A program made the translations under genes and the position numbers. 64,000 nt of DNA. It comes from Sabethes cyaneus (lineage: Eukaryota; Arthropoda; Insecta; Diptera; Culicidae). The notes below the pieces were generated by a model. That model saw only the letters and a list, made by a program, of their open reading frames with translations, did no database searches and was not told the DNA's origin. Location of the stretch: positions 79,917,822 through 79,981,821 of the forward strand of contig NC_071354.1 of assembly GCF_943734655.1 (NCBI RefSeq), written 5' to 3'. Below are positions 1 to 10,248 of this stretch, piece by piece. Numbering within the stretch: the first letter of the stretch is position 1; each line of letters opens with the position of its first letter.

Positions 1-235
1 TTCCCACCTTTAGCAACTTTCTGGATACCGGGTTCGTCGAAGAGCTGCGCCAGATCGTGGCCTTCTCCTTCATACACCGTTCTCATATACTCCGCCAAAG
101 ACCTAAGCACACGGCGTTCAAAAACGGCCAGTGCTTTTAATTCCCCGTCGAGCATTGTCCACGTTTCGTGCCTGTAGAATACTACCGGTCTTATTAGCGT
201 TTTGTACGGGGATGAAATTTACCAGACTTTAGTAG
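1..235 (-). mobile_element. RTE-like LINE, 3'-terminal fragment
   Basis: Read on the minus strand, the translated pieces match the segment that follows the reverse transcriptase in RTE-like mosquito LINEs: a run like RPVVFYRHETWTM, then LAVFERRVLRSLAEYMR. The same layout recurs at 21.7-22.2 kb, 23.7-24.2 kb and 29.7-30.2 kb. It is cut by the window edge and is not intact. Confidence 0.6.
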
Positions 236-987
236 ATCACTATTAAATTATCTTGCGGTCCAACGTTCCGTTTAAAAGTTATAGGCAAAAACGTGAAAAT
301 TACGCGACACGATCCGCCAATGCTTGTAGATATGTCCATTGAAAGAGGCGCCAAACTAGAGCATAGTCCTCATGTGAAATTATAGACATAGGCATGAAAA
401 CTAGAGCAATATGCAAGCAAAAATAGAAGACTAATTATTTTTACTTTACAACAAATAAATGCACGTCGACATTATCGGAAGCAAAATTTAGTCAAAACAA
501 AACAATGTTGATGCCTTTCTATTAACTTCAACACATCGGCAGTCGCATACTTAGTCGTTCGTTAAAAGCAGTGAAAGAGCATATCGAGGTAGCGAATATA
601 ACCAAACCTCCGAAAACAACACTGACACATGGCGTGGTGAATCCACCGTTTTGAAAACGACCATACATAATTCCCATGATTTTCCATTACTTTTCGCCAC
701 ACAGCACGCACTGAGTGCCGCCAGACAGTATGCATCTGTAACAAATTAATGCTTGGGGCAGTAAAAAAACACAAATGCAAGCCGTACTCATTGGGGTTTT
801 TTATGTATGTTTTCGATTGTACCGAAGGTAAAGGAAGGAGAATGCGGTACTAACCAAATCGGAAGTGTACAAACATATAAGACACCGGTACGATGCGTAA
901 CACTTACTTATGATAGAAGAGCGAGAAATGCGTATGCAAAAATAAAAACGAAACAAAATGTTGAATTGTCACAAAATTGTCGGTTTA
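236..987. other. No gene seen
   Basis: AT-rich intergenic DNA. Short open frames here have no recognisable domains, start context or splice sites. The last ~45 bases (about 941-985) resemble 5362-5410 and form the left side of the MITE insertion site described next. Confidence 0.5.
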
Positions 988-989
988 TA

Positions 990-2259
990 GAGTAGGGCGG
1001 GGCATAAGTGCGATGTTTGAAGTTGTCATCAATTTTCGCGAGATATAAAGAAGAACAACAACAAAATATATTTTATAGTGATGCAGCTACTCAATGTCTT
1101 TACATTCAACTATAAATCATCTGGAATAATAGTGTTATTGAAAATAAATTCTTCATTCTTCTGAACAAGTGCCGATTCGCACTTTTACCCCACTAGCGGG
1201 GTAAAAGTTCGATTACCGCGAGGCAAAAGTGCGAAGCTCGAATTCATGAAATCAGCACAGCAGTAGCTAACAAAACCATATTATCGTCAATCTGCGGTAT
1301 GTTTCGGTAAGGAATATTCTCAATTTACACCTTTCCTATTTTTCGCTGGTGTATTGCAGCCTCCGACAGATCGAAACTTTCCCAAACGTTTGTTTTATGT
1401 TTCATCAGCGGAAAAACATTGTTTTCCTTCGACCAACATCTGTAGAACACAGTTTTCTGCAGATCTTCCATTTCTAGTATCTGTAATATAGTGCCAAAAG
1501 TTATATATAAGCTATACATTTTTGCCCCGTCCGTGTATCGCACCTTTACTCCGCTAGGCGCTTGACGGGGTTTGATTAAATTATGGAAAAGCGAAACTGT
1601 TATTTTCTTGATTCAAATAGAATTTCGTTTCGAAACAAAAATATTTTTAAGTTGTTATAAAAATTTCGTTTGAAACAAACGAATTTTTTCGCTCCGTGAT
1701 AGAACTAGAACTCCTTTCCCCGAACAACCCCGTTGAGAATCGCGGCTATAACGCTGACGGACGAACAGCGTCGCCCGCAGTACCTTACAAGTCGCAAGGA
1801 CTTGCATAGTGTCGTCGTCCCGTCAGTAAAATGAGTTAGATTCTCGATCCATGAATCGAACTTTTACCCCGTCAATAAATCGAACTTTTGCCCCGCTAGG
1901 CGCTTGACGGGGTTTGATTAAATTATGGAAAAGCAACATATATTTTGTAAATTCTTCTCACCGCAATTTCAAGAGAGATTCTGAGTGATGTAAAACGCTG
2001 CTACAATTTGTGAATAAGTAATATCCTTCTGTTGATATCGTATTTGCCGTACAACGAAATATTACATCAAAACCGTTCTAAAATAACTTTTACCCATAAC
2101 TCAGCAACCATGATTCGTAAACAACAAATGTTTATGATGGATTTAAGCTGTCAAAGTACTCACCCATCCATGCCAATGTAGTCAATTTACTCGGAATCCA
2201 CACTGATAAATCATTGAATCGCACTTTTACCCGCATCGTACTTTTACCCCTCCTTACTC
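990..2259. mobile_element. MITE A: TA-flanked inverted-repeat element, ~1.27 kb
   Basis: The left end GAGTAGGGCGGGGCATAAGT (from 990) and the reverse complement of the right end GAGTAAGGAGGGGTAAAAGT (ending 2259) are clearly related. TA flanks both sides (988-989 and 2260-2261). Internal copies of a GGGGTAAAAGTKCGA-type motif recur, and an identical 42-bp direct repeat lies at 1551-1592 and 1893-1934. No transposase frame is present, so it is non-autonomous. The TA target fits a Tc1/mariner/pogo-type mobiliser (inference). Confidence 0.75.
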
Positions 2260-2302
2260 TATTTCTTTTTTGCATTTTGTATAACTAAATGCTAGTTTTA
2301 TA

Positions 2303-2586
2303 GATCATTACACGGGAGCTCCTAACCACACTTTTTTGACAGCACTTGGTGGTTTGTTTACATGGTGTTAAAGTTTGAATTGAGTTTTCTATCTTTGTCC
2401 GGCAGATAATGATAAAAAATTATAGTTTTTATTTAAGAGAAAGTACCTTACATGCATTTTAAAGCACCTGATGCAGTAATCCTTCACGAAATTTTAAATC
2501 GAAACCGCTGGATGTGACAAAAAACATGTAAACAAACCACCAAGTGGTGTCATTTGACGGCAAAATGACGTCATCGCAAAATGATC
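2303..2586. mobile_element. MITE B: short inverted-repeat element
   Basis: Ends are GATCATT and AATGATC with TA on both sides. Subterminal inverted repeats are longer: CACTTGGTGGTTTGTTTACA at about 2343 and its reverse complement TGTAAACAAACCACCAAGTG near 2526. It is 284 bp, non-coding, and directly abuts MITE C. Confidence 0.7.
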
Positions 2587-2590
2587 TATA

Positions 2591-2853
2591 GACCAAATCA
2601 TCATACCGTCAATTGACAGATACTGGCGCCCTTGTTTACATTTTGGAAAACTTTCCTTTCCGCTTATAGCGAATGTAGCGTGTTTTTGAACATTTTACAG
2701 GCATAATGGCTTTTAAATTTAGTCCTAATGCCCTTTAAACTCGGTTTAAACAACAAATTTGCCGTTTAAACAGCTGAAACTTTTTTGGACTCTGCGGTCT
2801 GTTCGTAAACAAGGGCGCCAGTATCTGCCAGATGACGTCACCTTGATTTGGTC
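2591..2853. mobile_element. MITE C, copy 1
   Basis: Inverted ends GACCAAATCA / TGATTTGGTC lie between TA dinucleotides, with a long subterminal inverted repeat containing ACTGGCGCCCTTGTTTAC. A second copy in the opposite orientation lies at 7455-7706, on the other side of KIN17. 263 bp, non-coding. Confidence 0.8.
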
Positions 2854-2855
2854 TA

Positions 2856-3133
2856 TTAAGCCAATTATGAATCTAACCTTAAAAGAGCTTGCTTATATCT
2901 TCGTACTGAACATTGTTGACGATTCTTCCTTTCAATGGGCCAGATGCTATTTCAATCATTTCAATAGTCACACAGTAATTATCGGTACAGATTTCCTTGA
3001 GAACAGCAGTATTCTCCGCGTAGCCTCCATTCAACACATGAACTTGTCTGCCAATTGCCGGGATGACTGTCTCCAAATTCGTCTGACCTATCTTGAGCTT
3101 ATCGCCAGTTTCTAGCAGTTTGATTTTCGATCA
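2856..3133 (-). pseudogene. Processed KIN17 3'-end fragment (intron lost)
   Basis: On the minus strand this encodes the last KOW/SH3-like part of KIN17 (ETVIPAIGRQVHVLNGGY ... GPLKGRIVNNVQYEDISKLF, stop at 2879) and continues about 20 bases into the 3' UTR. The intact gene at 5753-7096 has a 180-bp intron between KIDQ and the exon starting AHLETVIP. Here the two exons are joined exactly where splicing predicts (junction about 3082/3083), so this derives from an mRNA. It carries a 9-bp insertion and a ~14-bp deletion relative to the gene. At about 3133 it fuses directly to LINE reverse-transcriptase sequence of the same orientation. It is not functional. Confidence 0.85.
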
Positions 3134-3660
3134 CTTCCCACAAATCTATTGGCTATTGGCGATAGCCGATGGAAGATGACTTGGGACAGCACTTTGTAGA
3201 CGGCATTCAGGATAGTGATCGCTCGGTAGCTGTCACAATCCAGCTTATCGCCTTTCTTGTAGATAGGGCAATTTACTTCGTCATTCCACTCCTCCGGTAG
3301 TCGTTCCGTATTCCAAAACAGCCGGCCAACTTGTCCGGGCCCATTTTAATAAGTGCCACTCCAATACCATCCTTTCCCGCTGCTTTATTGTTCTTCGACC
3401 GCTGGATGGCTTCTTTAAGTTCTCTTATCGATGACGGTTGCATACCTTCGTTGCTTGCTACACCAATGTGGTCACTTCTTCCGCCTCAAATGTTCATCGT
3501 AGTGCTGCTTCCACCTTTCGATCATCGCACGGTCGTCAGTCAAGATACCTCCTTTGCGAGATTCGTTGAGACTCTGATAGAACTTCCGTGTGTCTTGAAC
3601 AGGGCCCGACAACGTCACTTTTAATTGTAAATCGACACTCAACAATGAAGCATACATACA
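3134..3660 (-). mobile_element. RTE-like LINE reverse-transcriptase fragment
   Basis: Minus-strand translation gives the N-terminal RT region: RKFYQSLNESRKGG, RWKQHYDEHL, CPIYKKGDKLDCDSYRAIT and VYKVLSQVIFHRLSPIANRF. These match the order seen in the longer copy at 21.7-23.5 kb. It is interrupted by stops and frame changes and stops abruptly at the KIN17 retrocopy, before the FADD catalytic region. Confidence 0.75.
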
Positions 3661-4060
3661 GTTCGGTTAGTGATCACGAGTGTAAAAGTTGATCTTTGGA
3701 TAGTCGCCTTAGATGTCTAAACCCATCTAGCTGTAATTTATATTTAAAATGTTGACCGATTTCGCTATATCAGAAGTTTAGCTGTAATCAAAGTGTAATT
3801 AGCGATTATTAGATACAGCAGTCAAAGTGTAAAGATCACTTTTATTTACTTTCCGCGAAGTCTGTTAAGTTCGCTGTTTAAAGTTATTAAAAACTGAAGC
3901 AGCACCGCTCCACTTCAAAACTGGTTCAATCAGCGTCAGTGAAACGGGTTTCAATTCATCATGACGATCAATTTGAAAGTTACAAACGAAACTTTTCCAT
4001 CAAATAGTCATATTGAGTCATATTTTATGCAATGTAACCTAAATGACCTGACCTCTAGTT
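3620..4060. repeat. Dispersed repeat R1, copy 1
   Basis: The stretch with ACTCAACAATGAAG (about 3637) and CTGAAGCAGCACCGC (about 3894) through TCAATTTGAAAGTT (about 3980) aligns in the same order with 57195-57450. The first copy has ~200 extra bases in between. No coding capacity and no clear ends. Confidence 0.55.
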
Positions 4061-4284
4061 ACAATAGCCCTCGCTATGATTTACAGTCCGAAATTATTAA
4101 ACGGCGAAGCCGTGGTTAGAGAAACTTCAATCCGCTAGTGTTACAATCGGGTATGGAGTTCGGGCTCATTTTGCTTCCAGTTGTACTCCAGCCTATATTT
4201 ATTTATAACTTTCTATAAAATGATTCTTCCTGGGGAATGATTTTCTAGGGAACGGTTCGCACTGCAGTGTCTTTCTGGGGAATA

Positions 4285-5108
4285 GGGTAGGACGGGGCAA
4301 AGTGTGTCAGTGAAGCTTTCTATGTCCTAATGCTAATGACATTATTCCAAGTTGAAATATTTTTCTTTCAAAATGGAAAACTAGTTATCATTTAAAAATT
4401 CAATGTCTTTACCCCATATTATAGTTAAATTATTTATTTAGATTTAACGACTGCATAGAAAAGTGATTTACAGGCTATTTATTTGCAAGCAAGCGTTAAT
4501 TGTCATGTTTGTTCAAATAACATGTTTCGGGGCAAAGTGTGTCACAGTAGTCTGGGGCGAGGAGTATAAATGTAAGCTTAGAAAAAGATTACTTTGAATA
4601 CGTTTTAAACATTACCGTTTAATCTAGATTACCTATACGACATAGGTGTGCATAAAATAACAACCACTGAGAAAAAAGCGCATGAGCTGCTAAATAGACC
4701 AAGCGATAAAATGCCCAAACAACGTGTCGAAAATATTGAATACACGTTGCGGAAAACTGCAAAACTCGCACTGATTGACTTGAACATGCAACTACAATTG
4801 TTTTTCAGTATTTTAAATGACTTTGCTGGATCGTACAAATTTGAACCCTCCTATTTAAGAATTTAAGAATTTCTCTGCCCCATTAATTGACACACTTTGC
4901 CGCGGTGTTTTCCTACTACCAGAAAAAAAGGGTCTTTTCCAAAGCTCTTGGAAAAATATAAAAAACATTTTCTATTGCTCAATATTTCCTTGATTGTTTA
5001 TAAAATGTCCTTAAATGTTATGTACAAAGCGAATTACGGTTAAAATACTGTTATTTTTCAATCTAGTACAGTTTGAGCTTAAGTGACACTCTTTGCCCCA
5101 TCTTACCC
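4285..5108. mobile_element. MITE D: 824-bp inverted-repeat element
   Basis: The left end GGGTAGGACGGGGCAAAGTG and the reverse complement of the right end GGGTAAGATGGGGCAAAGAG match. TA flanks both sides (4283-4284, 5109-5110). Internal copies of GGGGCAAAGTGTGTCA-like motifs lie near 4530 and 4895. No transposase. It resembles MITE A in layout (G-rich ends, TA target) but has a different core motif. It interrupts DNA with repeated TTCCTGGGGAATGATTTTCT motifs (about 4220-4280 and 5125-5180). Confidence 0.75.
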
Positions 5109-5110
5109 TA

Positions 5111-5752
5111 CATTCGGAGAAATGGTACATTCGGGGCAATGATTTTCCGGAAAATCATGCTTCCTGGGGAATGATTTTCTATATGATATTGGTTTCTGAG
5201 GAGTATAAAATCACTAGACATACCACAAGATATCTGAAGTGGGTTCACTATAGACATCATGCAAGCATGATCAGCAGCAGTTTCCAGCAGGAATGGTTCG
5301 ATCACTTTGATTCAATTTAGATTCATTTGACACTACCGTCTCAGCAGAGTGAAATTTGACAAAAATAAAAACGAAACGAAGTACTGAATTGTCATATTAG
5401 CAAACATGAATTGTCTATATTTCTTTTTTAAATTTTGTATAAATATTTACAAACGATAAGTTCGTCTAGTGCCCAAGTTTTTTCTCAGTTTACATCCTCT
5501 AAGTTGCATACGAAATTACTGTTTTAAATTAACGTAATAAATCAAATTATTTTTAATTACATAAACTCTACAAATTATAGAGTCTATAATTATAGTTTAT
5601 AATTATAATATTATAGACTATAATGAGCAATTATGACTATATGTTAATTAATCATTTGAAGTATCTAGGATTTATAGAGATTTTCACGTAACCCGCCAAA
5701 AGGAGATCCTGGCACCAGAGCGATAAGACGATTACCTATTATAAAACTAAGT
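5111..5752. other. KIN17 3' flank; empty-site paralogue and AT hairpin
   Basis: About 5362-5450 resembles the two flanks of MITE A (941-987 and 2262-2290) joined without the element, i.e. an uninserted paralogue of that site. 5570-5635 is an AT-rich imperfect palindrome (ATTATAGAGTCTATAATTAT and relatives) able to form a hairpin. No gene is seen. Confidence 0.5.
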
Positions 5753-7096
5753 TTAAAAAAGCTTACTTATATCTTCGTACTGAACATTGTTGACGATTCT
5801 TCCTTTCAACGGGCCAGATGCTATTTCAATTGTCACACAATAATTATCGGTATCGATTTCCTTGAGAACAGCAGTATTCCCCCTGTAGCCTCCGTTTAAA
5901 ACAAGTACCTGTTTGCCAATTGCCGGGATGACTGTCTCCAAATGCGCCTGTAATTTAAGGAAACATTAAATTTTTTAACGGTATCTTTTACAATCGACGG
6001 AGATAAGTAATGAAACACAGCTGTAAAGTAAGCAAACACAGTGGGACAAGACTTATCGAAGCAACGCTTGTACCATTGCTGTTTTTATTTACACGAGATC
6101 TTTAAGCGAATATAGTATAATCCTTACCTGATCTATCTTGAGCTTTTCGCCAGTTTCTAGCAGTTTGATTTTTGCTCTGTAGCGATCGATCACTTCCAGT
6201 ACGACACCTTTTTCTTTGTAGTACGATTCACCCAAAGATTTTGTAACCAGTTTTACAACGATGCCCTCCGCAAGCCAGTAATCCTTCCGATTGTTCTTTT
6301 CTTTCTTGATCTCCTCTTCTCGAATTAACTCTTCCAGCGCCGACGGTTTCTTGAACTCGCTTGAAGATCCAGATTTGTACTTTTTCTCTTTACGTGCTTC
6401 TGCAGTGGCTTCAAGTGGACGTTTTTCTAATTTTATAGGCTTTGATTCTGCTTTAGAGTTGGAAACCAACTTTAATTCAATCTTGATAGTTTCCTCTTCA
6501 GTCTCTCTCTTTAGTTCGGTGTACGAAGTACATGGTTCTTCCTCTTTCTGTCCTCGCCGAACCTGCTCTTCAATAAATTCAGCTAACCGCTCGGCATCAT
6601 CTTTGTCCATTTTCTGCTTCTTAGCTAACTTTTCCTGCATAGCCAAAGTCTCAGGGTCACGATCGATGTATGTAATGAACCAGCCTTTATCCGTTTCATC
6701 TACTACACAGTGCCCGTTTCTGCCCAGATATTTGACAAATTCGGACAGCGAATGCCATTTCGTAGCATTCATATGTAAGTGATGTCTGTCGGAAATATAA
6801 TCCTGGTAGACTTTATTTGCGGACACCCGCTTGGTACCAAACTGACGACGCAGGATCTGTAGATATCCAGTCATGAACTCGGATGAAAAACTATCTATAA
6901 AATGGCCAGCATTATCAGCAAACAGTAGTATCTGCCGCTGATGGGATTCGCTCATGGTATGACATTTAAAGCCGTTTTCATCTCGACACTGTTTCTGGCA
7001 CATCTGGCAGTACCATCTCAATTTCTGCAAGCCTTTAGCTTTCATCTTATTAGCCAGATACTTGGGCGTACCAACCTCAGCTTTTCCTTTGCCCAT
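5753..7096 (-). CDS. KIN17: KIN17 DNA/RNA-binding zinc-finger protein
   Basis: Two exons, 7096-6128 and 5947-5753, joined across a 180-bp GT-AG intron (CAG|GTAAGG ... TTACAG|GCG), give 387 aa; human KIN17 is 393 aa. I chose the ATG at 7096 because MGKGKAEVGTPKYLANKMKA is the conserved family N-terminus; in-frame ATGs further upstream precede sequence unlike the family. Visible parts: a C2H2-type zinc finger (WYCQMCQKQCRDENGFKCH, about residues 26-53), a winged-helix region around residues 50-160 (FMTGYLQILRRQFGTKRVS, then GHCVVDETDKGWFITYIDRD), a charged Lys/Glu-rich middle, and C-terminal tandem SH3-like/KOW domains ending QYEDISKLF. Family knowledge: a nuclear protein binding curved DNA and RNA, linked to replication, repair and mRNA processing. 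A processed copy of its 3' end lies at 2856-3133. Confidence 0.95.
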
Positions 7097-7452
7097 TTTA
7101 GAATTTTTAATAATCTGAATGAGTAAACTACGAAAACTATCTCTGAATTGCACAAGAAAATTTTTAAAATATATTCTACAGCAAAACACACCTAGAAGAG
7201 ACTCCGAGAAAAATGAAATATAAGTACCTAGCACTTGTTGACAAATATATGGTTTATACGAATTTACGATGCAGAATTGCAGATGCAGATTTGTCATTGT
7301 CAGCTACCGTCATCCCATCCGAACGTCAGCGGAACAATACCAATGTGGTTTAAAAAGGTGTGGCAGATGAAGACATTTGATGGTAATCGGTAATATGTAG
7401 TAGCGAAAATCAGATAACACGTCAAACTACAAAAACAAACCGCGTCGGACAA
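7097..7452. other. KIN17 upstream region
   Basis: It presumably holds the KIN17 5' UTR and promoter. I see no convincing TATA box or other gene. An open frame continues upstream of the KIN17 start to 7297 but looks non-coding. Confidence 0.4.
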
Positions 7453-7454
7453 TA

Positions 7455-7706
7455 GACCAAATCAAGGTGACGTCATCTGGCAGATACTGGCGCCCTTGTT
7501 TACAAACAGACCGCAGAGTCCAAAAAAGTTTCAGCTGTTAAACGGCAAGTTTGTTGTTTTAAACAGCATTAGGATAAATTTAAAACGCCATTATGCCTTT
7601 AAAATGTTAAAATACACGCTACATTCGCTATAAACGAAAAGGAAAATTTTACAAAATGTAAACAAGGGCGCCAGTATATGTCAATTGACGGTATGATGAT
7701 TTGGTC
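7455..7706. mobile_element. MITE C, copy 2 (inverted relative to copy 1)
   Basis: Ends GACCAAATCA / TGATTTGGTC with TA on both sides, plus the subterminal ACTGGCGCCCTTGTTTAC inverted repeat. Its internal sequence is the reverse complement of 2591-2853 with small indels (252 versus 263 bp). Confidence 0.8.
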
Positions 7707-7785
7707 TATAGGGTTTGTTTTTGGGGTTTGACGTCACGCTTCATCGTGATTGATCGATTTACGATTCCACCCCTTCCACCCACAC

Positions 7786-8112
7786 CACAGAGAACAGACA
7801 TCCAAGCCAAAGGTCCCCACTTGGATAAAACTTATGTCAAATTAATTGGGAAACTATAGTGATGATGTCGCTGAAGGCGCATAAAATTCTACACTAAACT
7901 CACAACAGCTAGCTTCTGGCACTAGCATAACGCTTATAGTCCATGTATACTAGCGCCAGAGGAGCCAAAGGTTGTCAGTGTGCAAATCAAAAGAATCATT
8001 TACTTGGGAAACTATAGTGGTGGTGACGCTAGCATATTAGGTGATTTTAATTTGAAATTTTATCCAAGGATTTCCGAAAAATTTGTTCCTGAATGGATGT
8101 CTGTTCTCTGTG
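7786..8112. mobile_element. MITE E with 7-8 bp target duplication
   Basis: Terminal inverted repeats CACAGAGAACAGACATCCA (7786) and ATGTCTGTTCTCTGTG (ending 8112) are flanked by the direct repeat CCCACAC (7779-7785 and 8113-8119; CCCACACC if one overlapping base is counted). 327 bp, non-coding. The duplication length points to a hAT- or P-like mobiliser (inference). Confidence 0.75.
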
Positions 8113-8315
8113 CCCACACCATGATGAAATTCCTTCATTGCACTAACACCACTTAACAGACATTGCCACACCTGCATATGTCACATTGGAACAATACCGC
8201 TACACGCGCTAAACCCGCTACACCCTAGGTGTGATGCACAAAGGACGTCCACCGAATAGGGTGGCGCCCGCTTACGAAAAAGCCGGATGCCTAGCAGAAA
8301 TCGAACAAAACCAAT

Positions 8316-8610
8316 ATGGCGCCGGCAGAGTTTGAAATTCAGAACCGGTTCGACATCTTCACTTTTTCGCTCGATTCTCTTTATGTCAAATGTGACACTT
8401 TGAAGCAGGAGAAAAGTGGGTCATTAGTTTTGCAGTTTCGGGCAAAAGGTAAGAGAATAATATGGAACACATCACGGTGCTAATCGAACGGAGCCAGGTT
8501 ATTTTATGAATTCTTTATCTGTTTTGAAATTTTCAGTCAAATTTGCATATCTGGTATCCCTGGTTTCAAATTTATTGATATTATTCTATCCGCCAGACTA
8601 TACAATTTAA
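8316..8610 (+). CDS. Possible 68-aa spliced small protein
   Basis: An exon-like stretch 8316-8448 starts with ATG (MAPAEFEIQNRFDIF...) and ends at a consensus donor (AAAG|GTAAGA). An 88-nt intron with a TTTTCAG acceptor leads to 8537-8610, which stays in frame to a TAA and adds a hydrophobic tail (FAYLVSLVSNLLILFY) that could span a membrane. The frame is preserved across a good GT-AG pair, which supports it, but I do not recognise the protein and there is no independent evidence of expression. The first exon could instead splice elsewhere, or this could be part of the 5' region of the gene at 8764. Confidence 0.3.
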
Positions 8611-8763
8611 TGACTATAACGTATGTAAACAAGACCTTGTGGCGCTCGCTTCGCTTCTGGCTGTTCTATTAACATTTTAACATCATCTCAAAAGTTAAGG
8701 CTTCAGTGTTAATTTGGTATTAACTTAAGTATCAATTTTTGGTTTATTTTCAAAAAGCATAAA

Positions 8764-10248
8764 ATGGATTTGTTTGCGTCTTTAGTTGAAAATAAAAGCT
8801 TGGCACCGAAGACGTTGAAAGTCCGTAAAGTTTACGTGAACGAAGATCCCAAAGAGGTAACTAATAAAGCATTGCTTTCTATCGCATGTTTAAATGCTGT
8901 TTTTTATGCTTTTTAGGAAAAGTCTGAACCATGCCCAAGGTGTTGGTCTCAAAACCGACAGAGCAATGTACGATACATGTTTATCAACATGCAGGAGGCA
9001 ATATATAAATGTGAAGCAGCAAATTGTATGTACCCGTTCCACGACTTCAAGTACAAAAACTATTTAGATCAAACAGTTTATTACTACCGGGCGGTTGATG
9101 AAGAAATATTGGCACTGTCACACTTTGGTTCGTTGTTATCAAATGAGGCCTCTTCATCTAGCGATATGGATCATTCTATAGGAAGTCCCACAACTGAGTT
9201 CAAATTAGATTTTCAATCACCTGATCGAGACGCTTCCGCAAAAATTCCGGGACAGAGCGAGTTAAATATTTTTGATAGTCCATCACTTAGTTTCAAAAAT
9301 CTGGCAGAAGGGTTCGATACCGGTTTTATTGATGATATCCTGAATGATCTTGGAGAAGCTTCGCCAGAAAAGAAACCAACAGTTAATTCTTCGCCAGCGC
9401 AATCGGTGGTGCAGTTAGGAGTTAATAAATCTAATCGTCAACTTAAGCGTTGCCTGGAAATGTTTCATGAAGATAAATTCAATACAGCGAAACATGACAG
9501 CGAGTTATTTAAGGTACCACCGGTTCCTGGGTTAGAAACTTCTAATTCTCACAAAGTAAAGTTGAAGAAAGGTTCACCTTCAAAAAGGGTCAAATCAAAC
9601 CGGCGAACTAGTCAATCTAGTTCCCCGTCAGCGGAACGTATTTTGAAGAAAAGTCGTATGAAACCGCTCCAGTTTCTGGAAACACTAAATAGCATTCGAA
9701 CGGTTTCGGAAGAAAGCCAACAACAGGATGTTTCGGTTTCCGCTCAACCTACTAACAAAAAATTGGGAAACAATCAGAAGGTAGCTAAGATGCTTGATTT
9801 CATTGAACGAAGTATGAAAAAACGAGCTCCTATTGTCGAACCAGTGGTCTCCAATACTTTAGATCCGTTGTTGAACCGCACCATGCGAAAGACGTCAAAA
9901 AAGAAAGAACTAAAAAAACGATCGCTTTCCGAAGCAGTTCTGCACGACTCCCAGTTCGAGTATAGTTCCAGCGAGGAAGAACAGGGACTTTCGTCGTTTT
10001 CTATAGGATCCACATCCACACAATGCACGGATGACGAGTTATCACTGCCGTCGTTTGAGGAACTTGTACATTCGATACATCCTAGTCAAAATAACACCAC
10101 CAAAGAATCAACCGATGAAACAGCAAATGTAAATAGTGGGACTGGATTTCGATCGGCAGGCTGCAGCCCAACCCGGATTGAACCGTGGGAAGCGATACCA
10201 CCGCGTCGTATTCAAAGTATGGAATCACTCTGCAGTTTATTGGAATAA
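8764..10248 (+). CDS. Unidentified protein with USPL1-like N-terminal Cys4 motif
   Basis: Exon 1 8764-8856 (31 codons), a 60-nt GT-AG intron, then exon 2 8917-10248, giving 474 aa. Residues 37-72 carry CPRC ... EAIYKCEAANCMYPF (C37, C40, C63, C68). This Cys-x2-Cys / Cys-x4-Cys arrangement, followed by Tyr-Pro, looks like the putative zinc-binding stretch at the N-terminus of USPL1 (ubiquitin-specific peptidase-like 1). The rest is low-complexity and probably disordered: Ser/Lys-rich with basic runs (KKGSPSKRVKSNRRTSQSSS, KTSKKKELKKRSLSEA) that could act as nuclear localisation signals, and acidic serine stretches. No peptidase domain or catalytic Cys/His is visible. A nuclear adaptor is plausible but only inferred. 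It is divergent to KIN17. The ATG at 8764 is preferred because exon 1 is in phase and supplies the residues just before the first cysteine pair. Confidence 0.8.

Noticed and set aside
2879..3076. A second KIN17-related gene on the minus strand
   Set aside because: It covers only the last 65 residues, has lost the intron, carries indels and is fused to LINE sequence. It is a retrocopy fragment, not a gene.
6291..6782. 163-codon plus-strand frame rich in Ser/Phe
   Set aside because: Antisense shadow of the KIN17 coding exon.
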